From: JANOSH01 sp031415695 | GTDB lineage: Bacteria > Actinomycetota > Acidimicrobiia > Acidimicrobiales > Ilumatobacteraceae | Direction: 5' to 3' | Assembly: GCA_031415695.1 (NCBI GenBank) | Contig: JANOSH010000036.1 | Location: forward strand, 1 to 14,224 | Length of the DNA: 14,224 nt | Part shown: positions 1 through 6,766 of the stretch, in pieces | Layout of the letters: every line of letters begins with the position of its first letter | How positions within the stretch are numbered: the first letter of the stretch is position 1 | Program-made: the position numbers and the translations under genes | Notes under the pieces: generated by a model | Databases searched by the model: none | What the model saw: the letters and a program-made list of their open reading frames with translations, nothing else | What the model was told of the DNA's origin: nothing

Positions 1-607
1 AATGCGCGATCACGTTCGTGAGCAGGGTTTGGCGGAGCCACACGGCTTGTTCTAACGCGTCCATGACCATTGTCGTCGCCATCGTTGTCGACACGCGCCA
101 CCCGACGATGAGACGCGAGTAGACGTCGATGATGAAAGCGACGTACACGAACCCTGACCACGTTGATACGTACGTGAAATCCGATACCCAAAGCTGGTTC
201 GGGGCCGTTGCTTTGAACTGGCGTTTCACCAGATCCGGCGCCCGGCTCGCGGTCGGGTCTTGGCGTGTCGTGAACACGGGGCGACCACGCCGAACGCCTT
301 GTATACCAAGCTGTTTCATCAATCGGGCGACCCGATCATGGTCAACGATCAGGCCGTACTCGCGTTTCAGTCCGGCCTTGATTTTGCGGCGCCCGTAGAC
401 CTGGTAGTTGTCGTCGAAGAGCTGACGGATCTTGGGTTTCAACGCTTCGTCCGCCACGTCGCGCATCGTGATTGGTCGGGCCAAACACGCACGTACCGCT
501 GGGGCGGCGACCTGTAACACACGGCAGATCGGCTCGAGCCCGAACTGGTCACGATTCGCGACCACGAACGCGGTTACTTCTTTGATTGGCGGTCGAGCAC
601 CGCCCCG
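1..607 (-). CDS. IS3-family transposase OrfB, 3' part cut by window edge
   Basis: Translating the minus strand in the -1 frame relative to orfA gives about 200 open codons to the window edge. Near the N-terminus is QFGLEPICRVLQ, typical of the HTH_21 region of OrfB. Further on are YGRRKIKAGLKREYG and the retroviral-integrase-fold block NQLWVSDFTYVSTWSGF, whose D is the first catalytic aspartate of the DDE triad. YVAFIIDVYSRLIVGW follows. The second D and the E would lie beyond base 1. No clear ATG start is present, which fits production as an OrfAB fusion through the slippery site at 607-613. No stop or frame break is seen, so the visible part is consistent with an active element. It catalyses cut-and-paste or circle-type transposition with OrfA. 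Confidence 0.88.
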
Positions 608-912
608 AAAAAAGCCGAAGCGGCTTGCAAGATTTCGTTCGTCCGCACCAGCTCACGATTCTCCTTCTTCAACGCCACGACCTGCGCACGGAGCTCGTCT
701 ACCGTGCCCGGTTGCGTCACACGCTGGTGCCCTTTCGCTGACGCCGGCGTGGCCGCTTTCACCCAGTTGTACAACGTCACGGGCTTCACGTTCAGCTTCA
801 CGCCGAGCCGCCAACATGCCTCCTTACGCGACTCGTCCGGCCCCATCTCATCGAAGACAAACCTGACGGCCTGCTCCCTGAACTCCTCGGTGTACTGCAT
901 CATTTTTGGCAT
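574..912 (-). CDS. IS3-family transposase OrfA (HTH and leucine zipper)
   Basis: This 112-residue protein is the DNA-binding subunit of an IS3 transposase. It begins MPKMMQYTEEF and has the usual order: an N-terminal helix-turn-helix (about residues 8-55, with EACWRLGVKLNVKPVTLYNW), then a coiled coil or leucine-zipper stretch (about 70-100, VDELRAQVVALKKENREL). The length is normal for OrfA. The ATG at 912 was chosen because the longer open frame to 1041 crosses the putative IS end at 983. Two further in-frame ATGs follow within four codons. The last part of the gene overlaps orfB in the -1 frame, as expected for a protein made both alone and as an OrfAB fusion by ribosomal slippage. Alternatives are unlikely. 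Confidence 0.9.
   Translation of the reverse strand: MPKMMQYTEEFREQAVRFVFDEMGPDESRKEACWRLGVKLNVKPVTLYNWVKAATPASAKGHQRVTQPGTVDELRAQVVALKKENRELVRTNEILQAASAFFGAVLDRQSKK
607..613 (-). promoter_or_regulatory. Programmed -1 frameshift site T_TTT_TTC
   Basis: On the minus strand the heptamer TTTTTTC lies in phase with orfA as T TTT TTC, near the end of orfA. Slipping one base back opens orfB in the next frame. This fits the X_XXY_YYZ rule for -1 slippery heptamers used by IS3 elements (often A_AAA_AAG). The position and frames are read directly; use as a frameshift site is inferred. Confidence 0.65.
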
Positions 913-1098
913 CTCGAATAATCCTCTCAGGATCGTTGAGGACCTGATGCAAAACCCCGGCCGATTCAGTCGTGGGGAGGTCAACTTGTGACCACAGCCC
1001 GAAGCGGACGATCCCGAACGCGAGACCGGGACCGGTGGCATGGACGGGATCCGGGTTGCGGCGTCGTACAGATGTGACGGTTAGGTCTGGATGGTGTG

Positions 1099-1126
1099 CC
1101 CCCAGGGCCCGTGTTGGCCGTGGGGG
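1099..1126 (-). terminator. GC-rich hairpin downstream of the PadR/membrane-protein operon
   Basis: CCCCCA (1099-1104) pairs with TGGGGG (1121-1126), and inner GGCC (1106-1109) pairs with GGCC (1116-1119). The hairpin lies about 37 bp past the stop of the minus-strand membrane protein gene. There is no convincing T-run, so it is a candidate terminator only. The remaining bases between the IS end (983) and 1162 show no other feature. Confidence 0.4.
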
Positions 1127-1162
1127 TTGGACTGATCGCGGCGGCGGCTCGTGTACGGCACC

Positions 1163-1744
1163 TCAGTGCGTCGCGGCAGGGGATTTTGGTGTGCTGATTC
1201 CGGCGATGAAGTAGCAGGCCGCGGCGATGAGCACGGCGAACCACACACCGAATGCCACGGCGGCGTCGGTGCCCCAGTCGTCCCCGAGGATGGGCAGGCT
1301 GACGAGATAGATCACCGGTAGCGACGCGGTGAGTATCGCTGAGGCCTTCAGCCGCTTCCGCCTGAGGCGATCACGGTCGGTGACGTCCATCGAGCGCGCC
1401 AACTTGCTGCGCTGGGTGACCGCCACGAGCACGGCGAGCGGGAGCAGGAGCGCGCCGGGATACAGACCGACGAACGGGCTGGCGATGCCGACACATGCCA
1501 TGACGACGATCGCCGCGGTCAAGACGGTGGATGTGTGTTGTTCTTTCATGAGTGTCTCCATTCGGTAGCGCGGGACAGTGACGATCAGATCGAGAGTTAC
1601 CCGGCGCGATGCTCGGCGCGGACCGAGTTCGGCGGACAGGTCGGCGTGGATCTGCAGGAGGTCATCGCCGTAATGATCTCGAAAGTCCCGCGGGTAGAGC
1701 CGCAGGAGCTTCTTGTACACACGACCCGCTGACTCGGTTTTCAT
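1163..1744 (-). CDS. Small integral membrane protein coupled to PadR regulator
   Basis: This 193-residue protein starts MKTESAGRVYKKLLRLYP. The N-terminal cytoplasmic block with KLLRLYPRDFRDHYGDDLLQ (about residues 12-31) is a motif I associate with membrane proteins encoded next to PadR regulators. Four hydrophobic segments follow (about 73-92, 93-110, 133-153 and 160-182), separated by a basic loop (about 111-134). No enzymatic or transporter signature is visible, so the function is unknown. The ATG lies one base after the PadR stop (TGA-C-ATG), which implies one transcript and translational coupling. Longer starts would run into the padR-like gene. The likely role, by analogy with other PadR pairs, is a membrane or stress-related protein controlled by the regulator; this is inference. 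Confidence 0.75.
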   Translation of the reverse strand: MKTESAGRVYKKLLRLYPRDFRDHYGDDLLQIHADLSAELGPRRASRRVTLDLIVTVPRYRMETLMKEQHTSTVLTAAIVVMACVGIASPFVGLYPGALLLPLAVLVAVTQRSKLARSMDVTDRDRLRRKRLKASAILTASLPVIYLVSLPILGDDWGTDAAVAFGVWFAVLIAAACYFIAGISTPKSPAATH

Positions 1745-1745
1745 G

Positions 1746-2111
1746 TCAGGCCAGACCTGGTTCGAGGTTCGAGCGCGTGATCGTGACGAGCGCGGCAAGA
1801 CGATCGGCTTCTGCCCGGCAGACGTTTCGGCCGAGTCCGGTCAAGCGGTAGTAGCGGCGGCGAGCGTCGTCGTCGGTGGACGGACGTCGATCGGATTCCT
1901 CGACAAGATCGTGCTCGACCAGCTTGTGGAGCGTCCCGTACAGCGTGGCCGGACCTATGCGCACTACACCGCCCGAGGACTCCTCGACGGCGCCCATGAT
2001 GGCGTACCCGTGACGATCGCCGGCCGTGAGCGCCACAAGGACATGGAACTGAGCCTGCGAGAGAGGAAGGAATGACCGGGGATCGGTGGAGGCTTTGGAG
2101 TTGTTCACCAC
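1746..2111 (-). CDS. PadR-family transcriptional regulator
   Basis: This 121-residue protein is a winged-helix regulator of the PadR family. It has FLPLSQAQFHVLVAL (about residues 14-28), HGYAIMGAVEE (34-44), then the recognition-helix region RIGPATLYGTLHKLVEHDLV (51-70) and the wing, RRYYRLTGLG (86-94). A short C-terminal helix completes it, typical of the compact PadR subclass. The GTG at 2111 was chosen, with a second GTG at 2108. A good minus-strand promoter ends about 7 bp before it, which makes a leaderless message likely, and the conserved fold begins about 12 residues in. No ATG lies at a suitable place. It heads a two-gene unit with the membrane protein and probably represses its own promoter, where an inverted repeat is seen. 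The ligand is unknown. Confidence 0.88.
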   Translation of the reverse strand: MVNNSKASTDPRSFLPLSQAQFHVLVALTAGDRHGYAIMGAVEESSGGVVRIGPATLYGTLHKLVEHDLVEESDRRPSTDDDARRRYYRLTGLGRNVCRAEADRLAALVTITRSNLEPGLA

Positions 2112-2118
2112 ACCCAAG

Positions 2119-2154
2119 AGTCTATCAATAACCGATATATTGTCAAGCGATAGA
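2119..2154 (-). promoter_or_regulatory. Promoter and probable PadR operator
   Basis: On the minus strand TTGACA (2146-2141) is followed after 16 bp by TAGACT (2124-2119), a near-consensus housekeeping promoter. The predicted start of transcription falls at or next to the GTG at 2111. An inverted repeat, TCTATC at 2121-2126 and GATAGA at 2149-2154, with an AT-rich centre, spans the whole promoter. Binding there would block polymerase, as in PadR autoregulation. No SD is present. The 260 bp from here to 2414 contain no gene I can support. Confidence 0.6.
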
Positions 2155-2414
2155 TCGGGGTGTGATAGAGAGGTATCCATACGACCGAATCCCCAAACCA
2201 CCGCGGCGCGGCGGCGTTCGTCGCCGCACTCGACCACGGCGACGACGAACCGGTAGCGGTCCCAGGCCACGTCGAGCCAGCGAGCCGGCTCTCTCTGGGG
2301 CTTAGGTGAGACACGAGCGCTCGCCTGGACGACGCGAGTTAGCGCGAGTGCCCTTCAAACCTCGGTGCCCACAAGCACGAAAATCGTGAATCCGCTCTAT
2401 GAAAGACTGCTCGG

Positions 2415-3110
2415 GTGGATGGCTCGACTTATGTGGCTGCTTACCAGGATGTTCGGATGCGCATCAGCGACCTCGTCATTCGGCACCCACGATTGCTTGA
2501 TGGGCCGGTACCGGCGTGCCCGGGTTGGACGGCACGACACGTCGTCGCCCACCTCGTTGGGCTTTGCCGCGACCTGGTCGACGGGCGTATCGAGGGCTGG
2601 GCTACCGAATCATGGACAGCGGCCCAGGTCGAGCGCTTTGGGGCGTTCTGCAACACCGACCTTTTGACGACCTGGGAGCAAGCAGCGGCCCAACTCGACG
2701 GCGTCGCGCCTTTCGGGAGCGTGCCTGCCGCCGCGTTCGCGTTCGGTGATGCCGCCGTGCATGAGGCCGATCTGCGCCCCGTTCTCGAACCCGGCACCCG
2801 GGTTCCTGCGCACGCGGTCACCGACGCTCTGGCCGCTGGCGTCGCGCGATGGCGCTCCGTCCTGTCAGCAGCAGCCGTCCCGGCATTGCACCTCGACGTA
2901 CCTGGTGTGCGTGCGTGGTGGCTCGGCGACCGCGACGATTCCCGAGCCGTAAGCGTCGAAGCACCGGCGTACGACATCTTTCGAGCCCTCTATGGCCGGC
3001 GAAGCTATGAGCAGGCCGCGGCGTGGCGCTGGTCGGGCCCATCGGCACCCTACATCGGCGCCGGACTTCCCTTTCCCTTTCGCTGGGCCGAGTCGGCCCT
3101 CGTGGACTGA
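2415..3110 (+). CDS. Maleylpyruvate isomerase family, mycothiol-dependent (DinB-like) protein
   Basis: The 231-residue product matches the actinobacterial MDMPI/DinB-like family in pattern. The N-terminal four-helix domain has CPGWTARHVVAHLVGL (about residues 35-50), including H46 of the HVVAHL motif. FGDAAVHEADLRPVL (110-124) supplies H116, E117 and D119. These His/Glu positions are the usual metal-binding ones. A C-terminal domain with WRWSGPSAPY (204-213) completes the protein. Family members use mycothiol as cofactor or act in thiol transfer; the substrate of this one is unknown. The GTG at 2415 gives the normal N-terminus, although the SD is weak; a GTG at 2433 is an alternative. It stands alone, with no obvious partner gene. 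The reading frame is intact. Confidence 0.82.
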   Translation: MDGSTYVAAYQDVRMRISDLVIRHPRLLDGPVPACPGWTARHVVAHLVGLCRDLVDGRIEGWATESWTAAQVERFGAFCNTDLLTTWEQAAAQLDGVAPFGSVPAAAFAFGDAAVHEADLRPVLEPGTRVPAHAVTDALAAGVARWRSVLSAAAVPALHLDVPGVRAWWLGDRDDSRAVSVEAPAYDIFRALYGRRSYEQAAAWRWSGPSAPYIGAGLPFPFRWAESALVD

Positions 3111-3118
3111 CTGACGCC

Positions 3119-3256
3119 GTGGACGCCGCGCAGCCGATTCGCTCAGGTCGAGGGAAACCACACCGGATTGGACGTACGATCGCGACCCTCCTGACGGCAA
3201 CCATCACCGTGCTCGCATCGATCGCACTCGTCGCTGATCTGACCAAAATCCTGTAA
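3119..3256 (+). CDS. Possible single-span small membrane protein
   Basis: A GTG-started frame of 45 codons begins 8 bp after the preceding stop. It has a basic N-terminal half (RSGRGKPHRIGRT) followed by a hydrophobic helix (IATLLTATITVLASIALVA) and a short tail. That layout is what a single-pass small protein would look like. No SD is evident and no homologue is recognised, so it may be chance coding. Confidence 0.3.
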   Translation: MDAAQPIRSGRGKPHRIGRTIATLLTATITVLASIALVADLTKIL

Positions 3257-3419
3257 CCGGCCACTGGTCTGCCCTGTCGCCGAGTGCACCCGGGCGCTCG
3301 ATCGGTTTCGTCGGCACAATCGACCAAGCCGTGGCGACCGTCCACCGGTCGAGCGTCCGAACGAGTTCCCTACTGGCCGGAGCGAGTTGCTCGACCCGAT
3401 CCCACGCTTGGAGGGCAGC

Positions 3420-3533
3420 GTGCGGCTCGACGGAGCGGCGAGGAACGCCTGTTGCGCGGTGGACGGACTCGAGTTCGACCGCGACGAATCGACGTGTCTA
3501 GCGGTTTCCGTACGCCCGCGGATCCGTTGCTGA
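3420..3533 (+). pseudogene. Possible N-terminal scrap of an ISL3-like transposase
   Basis: A GTG at 3420 is preceded by GGAGGG with 4-bp spacing and opens 37 codons. They include VDGLEFDRDESTCLAVSVRP and then end at a TGA after RIRC. The pattern 'V-D-G-hydrophobic-E-F-D ... V-S-V-R-P-R ... R-C' resembles the start of actinobacterial ISL3 transposases, just before their zinc-ribbon cysteines. Nothing ISL3-like follows, so at best it is a remnant. The rest of 3257-3609 holds nothing I can recognise on either strand. Confidence 0.28.
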
Positions 3534-3609
3534 GTTCGCGATTCGTCAGACCCCGCCGGATTAGTCGCCTGGATCGAAATAGACGGTCACCGGCTGGAAT
3601 CGCCAGCGG

Positions 3610-4056
3610 TGTCTTCATCGACATCAAGACCCGTCGTGTCACGCTCGCCGGGGTCACTACCAACCCAACCGGAGCCTGGACCGTGCAAGCGGCACGAAAC
3701 CTGTTCATCACCACAGCCGACACCCTCAAAGACTGCAAGATGCTGGTGCGTGACCGTGCCGGTCAATTCACCGATGCCTCCGATCAGATCTTCCGATCCG
3801 AGGGCATCAAGATCGCCAAGACCCCTCTACGAACACCGGTCGTCAACTGTTACTTCGAACGCTGGTTCGGCACACTGAGACGCGAACTGCTCGACAACCA
3901 GCACCGACCCCACCGAACATTCGATCAACAACCACCCGACACCCCGACGCCAGCGTGTCCAGGCCGGCGTTGAGGTGACCACCAGCAGACGCTGCGACGG
4001 CCTCATCACGAGTACCAACAGCCGCCTGAACCGCCACAACCGGGTATTCGGCACCC
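3610..4056 (+). pseudogene. Transposase copy A: C-terminal fragment of DDE integrase-type transposase
   Basis: The frame from about 3610 reads GVFIDIKTRRVTLAGV, then TNPTGAWTVQAARNLF, CKMLVRDRAGQFTD, KTPLRTPVVNCYFERWFGTL and RRELLDN. This is the integrase-fold half of a widespread actinobacterial 'integrase core domain' transposase. After RRELLDN about 25 residues are missing compared with copy C (RDRTIIWNETQLRRLV in C), and the frame resumes at HRPHRTFDQQPPD. A frameshift follows, but the family's tail, RRCDGLI, can still be read, with the ancestral stop at 4027-4029. The N-terminal half and the first catalytic Asp are absent. The right terminal repeat remains at 4034-4056. It is dead and in the same orientation as copies B and C. 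Confidence 0.85.
4034..4056 (-). repeat. Right terminal repeat of transposase copy A
   Basis: Read on the minus strand from 4056, the sequence starts GGGTGCCGAATACCCGG. It matches the terminal repeat of copy C in the first 11 bases, and matches the left repeat of copy B (5051-5073) at 18 of 23 positions. Confidence 0.7.
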
Positions 4057-4164
4057 ACACGGCCTCTCCCAGTGTTCAACCTGTCCATTGCAGCGGTCGC
4101 CGGCCAAACGATTGTCGAGATCATTCCGGTTGCTGCTGTTCCTCGATTGAAAGGAGAGCCCTTG

Positions 4165-4252
4165 ATGAGATCTGAGGGTACTTAGCGGTGTTGTCGCCGG
4201 GATCGACGCAGCGGTTGTTGCCACTCATCATATCGCTGTTCGCGATGGTGAT
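4165..4252 (+). pseudogene. Possible IS110-like transposase N-terminal remnant
   Basis: AAGGAG (4151-4156) precedes an ATG at 4165 by 8 bp, but this frame (MRSEGT) stops at once. In the next frame, from 4190, the sequence reads VVAGIDAAVVATHHIAVRDG. This resembles the first strand of IS110 RuvC-like transposases, where a conserved G-hydrophobic-D begins the catalytic domain. A one-base frame break separates the start from this block, and the similarity is lost after about 4252. Only a short degenerate piece remains, so the family assignment is tentative. Bases 4253-4381 hold nothing recognisable. Confidence 0.35.
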
Positions 4253-4381
4253 TGGGGCAAGCAAGCGACGGGCATTGCGGCCGGCGTTCGGGGTTGCTTG
4301 TTCATGCCCAACCGACGGAGATTGAGGAACACGGACGATGCGTTGTGACAGCGATGCGCGGTCGAGCGTGTGGCATTGGGC

Positions 4382-4774
4382 ATGATTGATGTCGTGGTCA
4401 AGCAGCGTGCCCGTCGTGGCGATCCCCCGTTACCCGGCTCGACGGTCATCGTGCGCGGCGACCTTCTCGACCCGGTCGTGTTGGCCGAGTCAGCCTGACG
4501 CAACTTCGACGTCTACGGCTTCTACGGCATCTCGGTGTTCTCCGACACGGCCGAACAGACCTAGGTTGATCTGGCTGCCTCCAGGTTTGTCAAGGTCGAG
4601 TGGCTCGTCTTGTTCACCGCTCAGGACATAGTCACGTCAGGTGTGGAGCTCTGGGACACGGGCTTGGCGCCTCACTACGACGCGGTCCACGACGACCAGG
4701 ATGAACTCGTAGCGCGTATACTGGGAACATCACATCGGGTGGTCCACAACCCGTACTACCAGCCTGGGAGGTGA
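4382..4774 (+). pseudogene. Unknown 130-codon gene broken by two in-frame stops
   Basis: From the ATG at 4382 one frame reads through 130 sense positions apart from a TGA at 4496-4498 and a TAG at 4562-4564, ending at TGA 4772-4774. The translated text looks protein-like throughout: IDVVVKQRARRGDPPLP, then NFDVYGFYGISVF, WLVLFTAQDIVTSGVELWDT, GLAPHYDAVHDD and HRVVHNPYYQPG. I do not assign a function. Each stop could arise by one C-to-T change (CGA to TGA, CAG to TAG). The final codons overlap the SD of the next gene, so the two were a coupled pair. It is most likely a recent pseudogene; stop-codon readthrough cannot be excluded from sequence. Confidence 0.65.
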
Positions 4775-4779
4775 GCACC

Positions 4780-5025
4780 ATGGCGAACATCGATCTGCGA
4801 GCCGATCGCAACGCCGAAGACGTCGAAGGCCGCTGGTGGGCGCTCCTCACCGACGCGACCGACCCATCTCTTGTCGTTCCCGGTGCCGTACTCATCGCAG
4901 GCTCCGAGCGCTTCTGGTCCGTCGTGCGCATCGCTCAAGTCGACCCCGACGGCCAAGTGCATTTCGTCGCTCTCGGCGACGACGACCCGGCAGCCGTCGG
5001 ACTGTTGGCGCGCGGCGCCGCCTGA
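4780..5025 (+). CDS. Small unknown protein, second gene of a coupled pair
   Basis: This 81-residue acidic protein starts MANIDLRADRNAEDVEG. It has a compact middle with RWWALLTDATDPSLVVPG and VLIAGSERFWSVVRIAQVD, and an acidic-to-alanine-rich tail. It has no signal peptide or membrane segment. The ATG at 4780 is preceded by GGGAGG at 4766-4771 with 8-bp spacing; a GTG at 4771 is in frame but lies inside that SD. The upstream partner stops at 4774, which leaves 5 bp between them. I do not recognise a function. The small size and coupling could fit an antitoxin or accessory subunit, but no motif supports that. The frame is intact even though its partner is broken. Confidence 0.6.
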   Translation: MANIDLRADRNAEDVEGRWWALLTDATDPSLVVPGAVLIAGSERFWSVVRIAQVDPDGQVHFVALGDDDPAAVGLLARGAA

Positions 5026-5050
5026 ACGCACCCCGCCGTCCCACCCCTGT

Positions 5051-5073
5051 GGGCGCCGATCACCCGGTCGTGA
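5051..5073 (+). repeat. Left terminal repeat of transposase copy B
   Basis: The sequence GGGCGCCGATCACCCGGTCG begins at 5051, 57 bp before the transposase ATG. It matches 18 of 23 bases of the inverted right repeat of copy A and resembles those of copy C with a one-base gap. Confidence 0.6.
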
Positions 5074-5311
5074 CCGCTGGGGAACTGTTCCAGCACAGAA
5101 TCAAAGGATGTTCCACTTGTTCTACCGGCTGCTCGCCGGACTGGCTCGTCTTGCCGCGCGGTCAGGCCGCTCGAAAGATCTGGAGATCATCGTGCTTCGA
5201 CATCAGCTCTCGGTCCTGCGCCGCACGACCAAGCCTGTTGTCACTGATCTTGACCGGTCGTTGCTCGCCGCGATCGCCAGGTCGTGCGGATGGCCCGCGA
5301 GAACCCGACGA
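5051..5311 (+). pseudogene. Transposase copy B: N-terminal fragment
   Basis: An ATG at 5108, with AAAGG directly before it, opens MFHLFYRLLAGLARLAARSG, then RSKDLEIIVLRHQLSVLRRT and DRSLLAAIA. This is the N-terminal region of the same transposase family as copies A and C. After LLAAIA about 75 residues are missing, and the text jumps to VVRMARENPT, which belongs to the HTH region just before the integrase fold. Similarity ends at about 5311. The catalytic domain is absent. A left terminal repeat lies at 5051-5073. Copy B is in the same orientation as copy A and retains the half that copy A lacks, but the two are separated by about 1 kb and in reversed order. Confidence 0.82.
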
Positions 5312-5317
5312 GGGCTG

Positions 5318-5349
5318 ATTCGATCAACGTTGATTCGATCAAGATTGAT
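5318..5349 (+). promoter_or_regulatory. Palindromic cluster upstream of the CoA transferase
   Basis: ATCAACGTTGAT (5323-5334) is a perfect 12-bp palindrome. It overlaps TTGATTCGATCAA (5330-5342), whose ends are also inverted, and GATTCGATCA occurs twice (5317-5326 and 5332-5341). The cluster lies 30-60 bp before the CoA transferase start, a suitable place for an operator. The binding protein is unknown. Confidence 0.35.
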
Positions 5350-5380
5350 CACTGTCGAGCGCTTCCTTATCGTCTAAGAT

Positions 5381-6766
5381 GTGATCGGGTCTGGGGACGG
5401 TGTTGCGCGTCGATTGCTGGACACGATGAGCGTGGCGTTGGGGTCGCCGCCGGGCCCGTCGACGCGGATGCGCTTCACTGGTGCCGACCGTTTGGTCTCG
5501 TGCTTTTCGGTGTCAGATCTCGCGGTTGCCTCCCTCGCTGCGGCCGCGGGAGCGGTCGGTGAGCTCATCGCGCTGCAGGCCCCCGCCCCTGGGGTGGCTG
5601 TCGACTTCCGGCTGGCCTCGCTCTGGTTCGGTTGGTCGATCAGGCCGGTCGGATGGGAGCTGCCTGCCCCGTGGGACGCGATTGCGGGCGACTACAGAGC
5701 ATCGAACGGGTGGATCAAGTTGCACACGAACGCGCCGCATCATCGGGCGGCCGCGCTGTCGGTGTTGGGATGTGAACCGACCCGCGGCCGAGTCAGCGTG
5801 GCGGTGAGCGCGCTTGATGCCGAGGAACTCGAAGCTGCTGTTGTCGAGGCCGGCGGGTGTGCTGCCCGTCTGCGAACCGTGGACGAGTGGCGATCGCATG
5901 CCCAGGGTGCAACCGTTGGCGACGAGCCATTGGTCATCTGGGACCGACCGACGGCGACCCGGCTCGATCGTTGGGCACCAACCCGCGATCGCCCGCTGAA
6001 CGGACTGCGGGTGCTCGATCTGACGCGTGTGATCGCCGGACCGGTAGCAACGCGCTTCCTCGCCGGCTACGGCGTCGAAGTACTGCGTATCGACCCGTTC
6101 GGGTGGGACGAACCTGCGGTTGCCCCCGAGGTGCTGCTGGGCAAACGAAGCGCCCGACTGGATCTACGCGACCCGGCGGGCAGGCAGTCGTTTACCCGAC
6201 TGCTGGCTGACTGCGATGTCCTCGTCCACGGCTATCGCTCTGACGGACTCGAACGGCTCGGGTTCGGGGCCGACACGCGCCAACGGATCCGGCCAGGTCT
6301 CATCGATGTCTCCCTCGACGCCTACGGGCACTCCGGCCCATGGGAGCATCGCCGCGGTTTCGACAGCCTCGTCCAGTTCTCGACTGGGATCGCCGCTGAG
6401 GGCATGGCGTGGCGGGCACGCGACGAACCCGTCTCGTTGCCCGTGCAGGCACTCGATCACGCCACCGGCTACCTCCTCGCCGCAGCAGTCCTTGCTGCGA
6501 TCCGGTCAGCTGTCGTCGAGGGCCGCACCCAACGTGCCCGGCTGTCACTGGCCCGCACTGCGAAGCTGCTCATCGACCACCAGGACAACCCCAGCGACAC
6601 ACCGTTCCTCTCGGCCGAGAATATCGACTTCGCCTCCGGCATCGAACACACCGGCTGGGGTCCAGCGCACCGCCTGCGCCCGCCGGTACAGATCGAGGGT
6701 GCACTCATGCGGTGGTCGCGACCGGCCCCACAGCTCGGATCGGGTCAAGCGACGTGGCACCCATGA
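5381..6766 (+). CDS. CoA transferase, family III (CaiB/BaiF)
   Basis: This protein of up to 461 residues belongs to the CaiB/BaiF (type III) CoA transferases, which move CoA between acyl groups. The core begins at LNGLRVLDLTRVIAGPVATR (206-225), the characteristic CoA-binding start, with GVEVLRIDPFG (231-241), GKRSARLDLRDP (254-265), the block PWEHRRGFDSLVQ and TGIA (335-338). D359 in QALDHATGYL is placed like the catalytic Asp of formyl-CoA transferase (D169 there). The N-terminal 200 residues form an extra domain with a second, weaker copy of the fold, including PVGWELPAPWDAIAGDY (89-105). The GTG at 5381 is one choice; the ATG at 5426 is equally possible and no SD decides it. The substrate is unknown. 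Its stop overlaps the ATG of the next, broken gene. Confidence 0.85.
   Translation: MIGSGDGVARRLLDTMSVALGSPPGPSTRMRFTGADRLVSCFSVSDLAVASLAAAAGAVGELIALQAPAPGVAVDFRLASLWFGWSIRPVGWELPAPWDAIAGDYRASNGWIKLHTNAPHHRAAALSVLGCEPTRGRVSVAVSALDAEELEAAVVEAGGCAARLRTVDEWRSHAQGATVGDEPLVIWDRPTATRLDRWAPTRDRPLNGLRVLDLTRVIAGPVATRFLAGYGVEVLRIDPFGWDEPAVAPEVLLGKRSARLDLRDPAGRQSFTRLLADCDVLVHGYRSDGLERLGFGADTRQRIRPGLIDVSLDAYGHSGPWEHRRGFDSLVQFSTGIAAEGMAWRARDEPVSLPVQALDHATGYLLAAAVLAAIRSAVVEGRTQRARLSLARTAKLLIDHQDNPSDTPFLSAENIDFASGIEHTGWGPAHRLRPPVQIEGALMRWSRPAPQLGSGQATWHP

Larger units (their letters stand above)
1..983 (-). mobile_element. IS3-family insertion sequence, left part outside window
   Basis: The segment carries an IS3-type orfA and orfB on the minus strand with a -1 slippery site between them. 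Reading the minus strand from 983, the sequence starts TGACCTCCCCACGACTGAAT, about 70 bp before the orfA start. It looks like an IS3-type terminal repeat, because IS3 ends usually begin with TG and are GC-rich. The opposite end lies beyond base 1, so the repeat pair and any target duplication cannot be confirmed here. What is visible of the coding region is undamaged, unlike the other transposase remnants in this window, so this is probably a recent insertion. The exact boundary at 983 is an inference. Confidence 0.75.

Noticed and set aside
432..991. Plus-strand open frames over the IS3 orfA/orfB region
   Set aside because: They are antisense shadows of clear IS3 genes.
2441..2977. Minus-strand 178-codon frame opposite the maleylpyruvate isomerase-family gene
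   Set aside because: Low-complexity Arg/Ser/Ala-rich text typical of antisense GC-rich DNA; the plus-strand protein has clear motifs.
5284..5562. 92-codon plus-strand frame at the end of copy B
   Set aside because: It runs from transposase remnant into the CoA transferase in the wrong frame, with no SD or motif.
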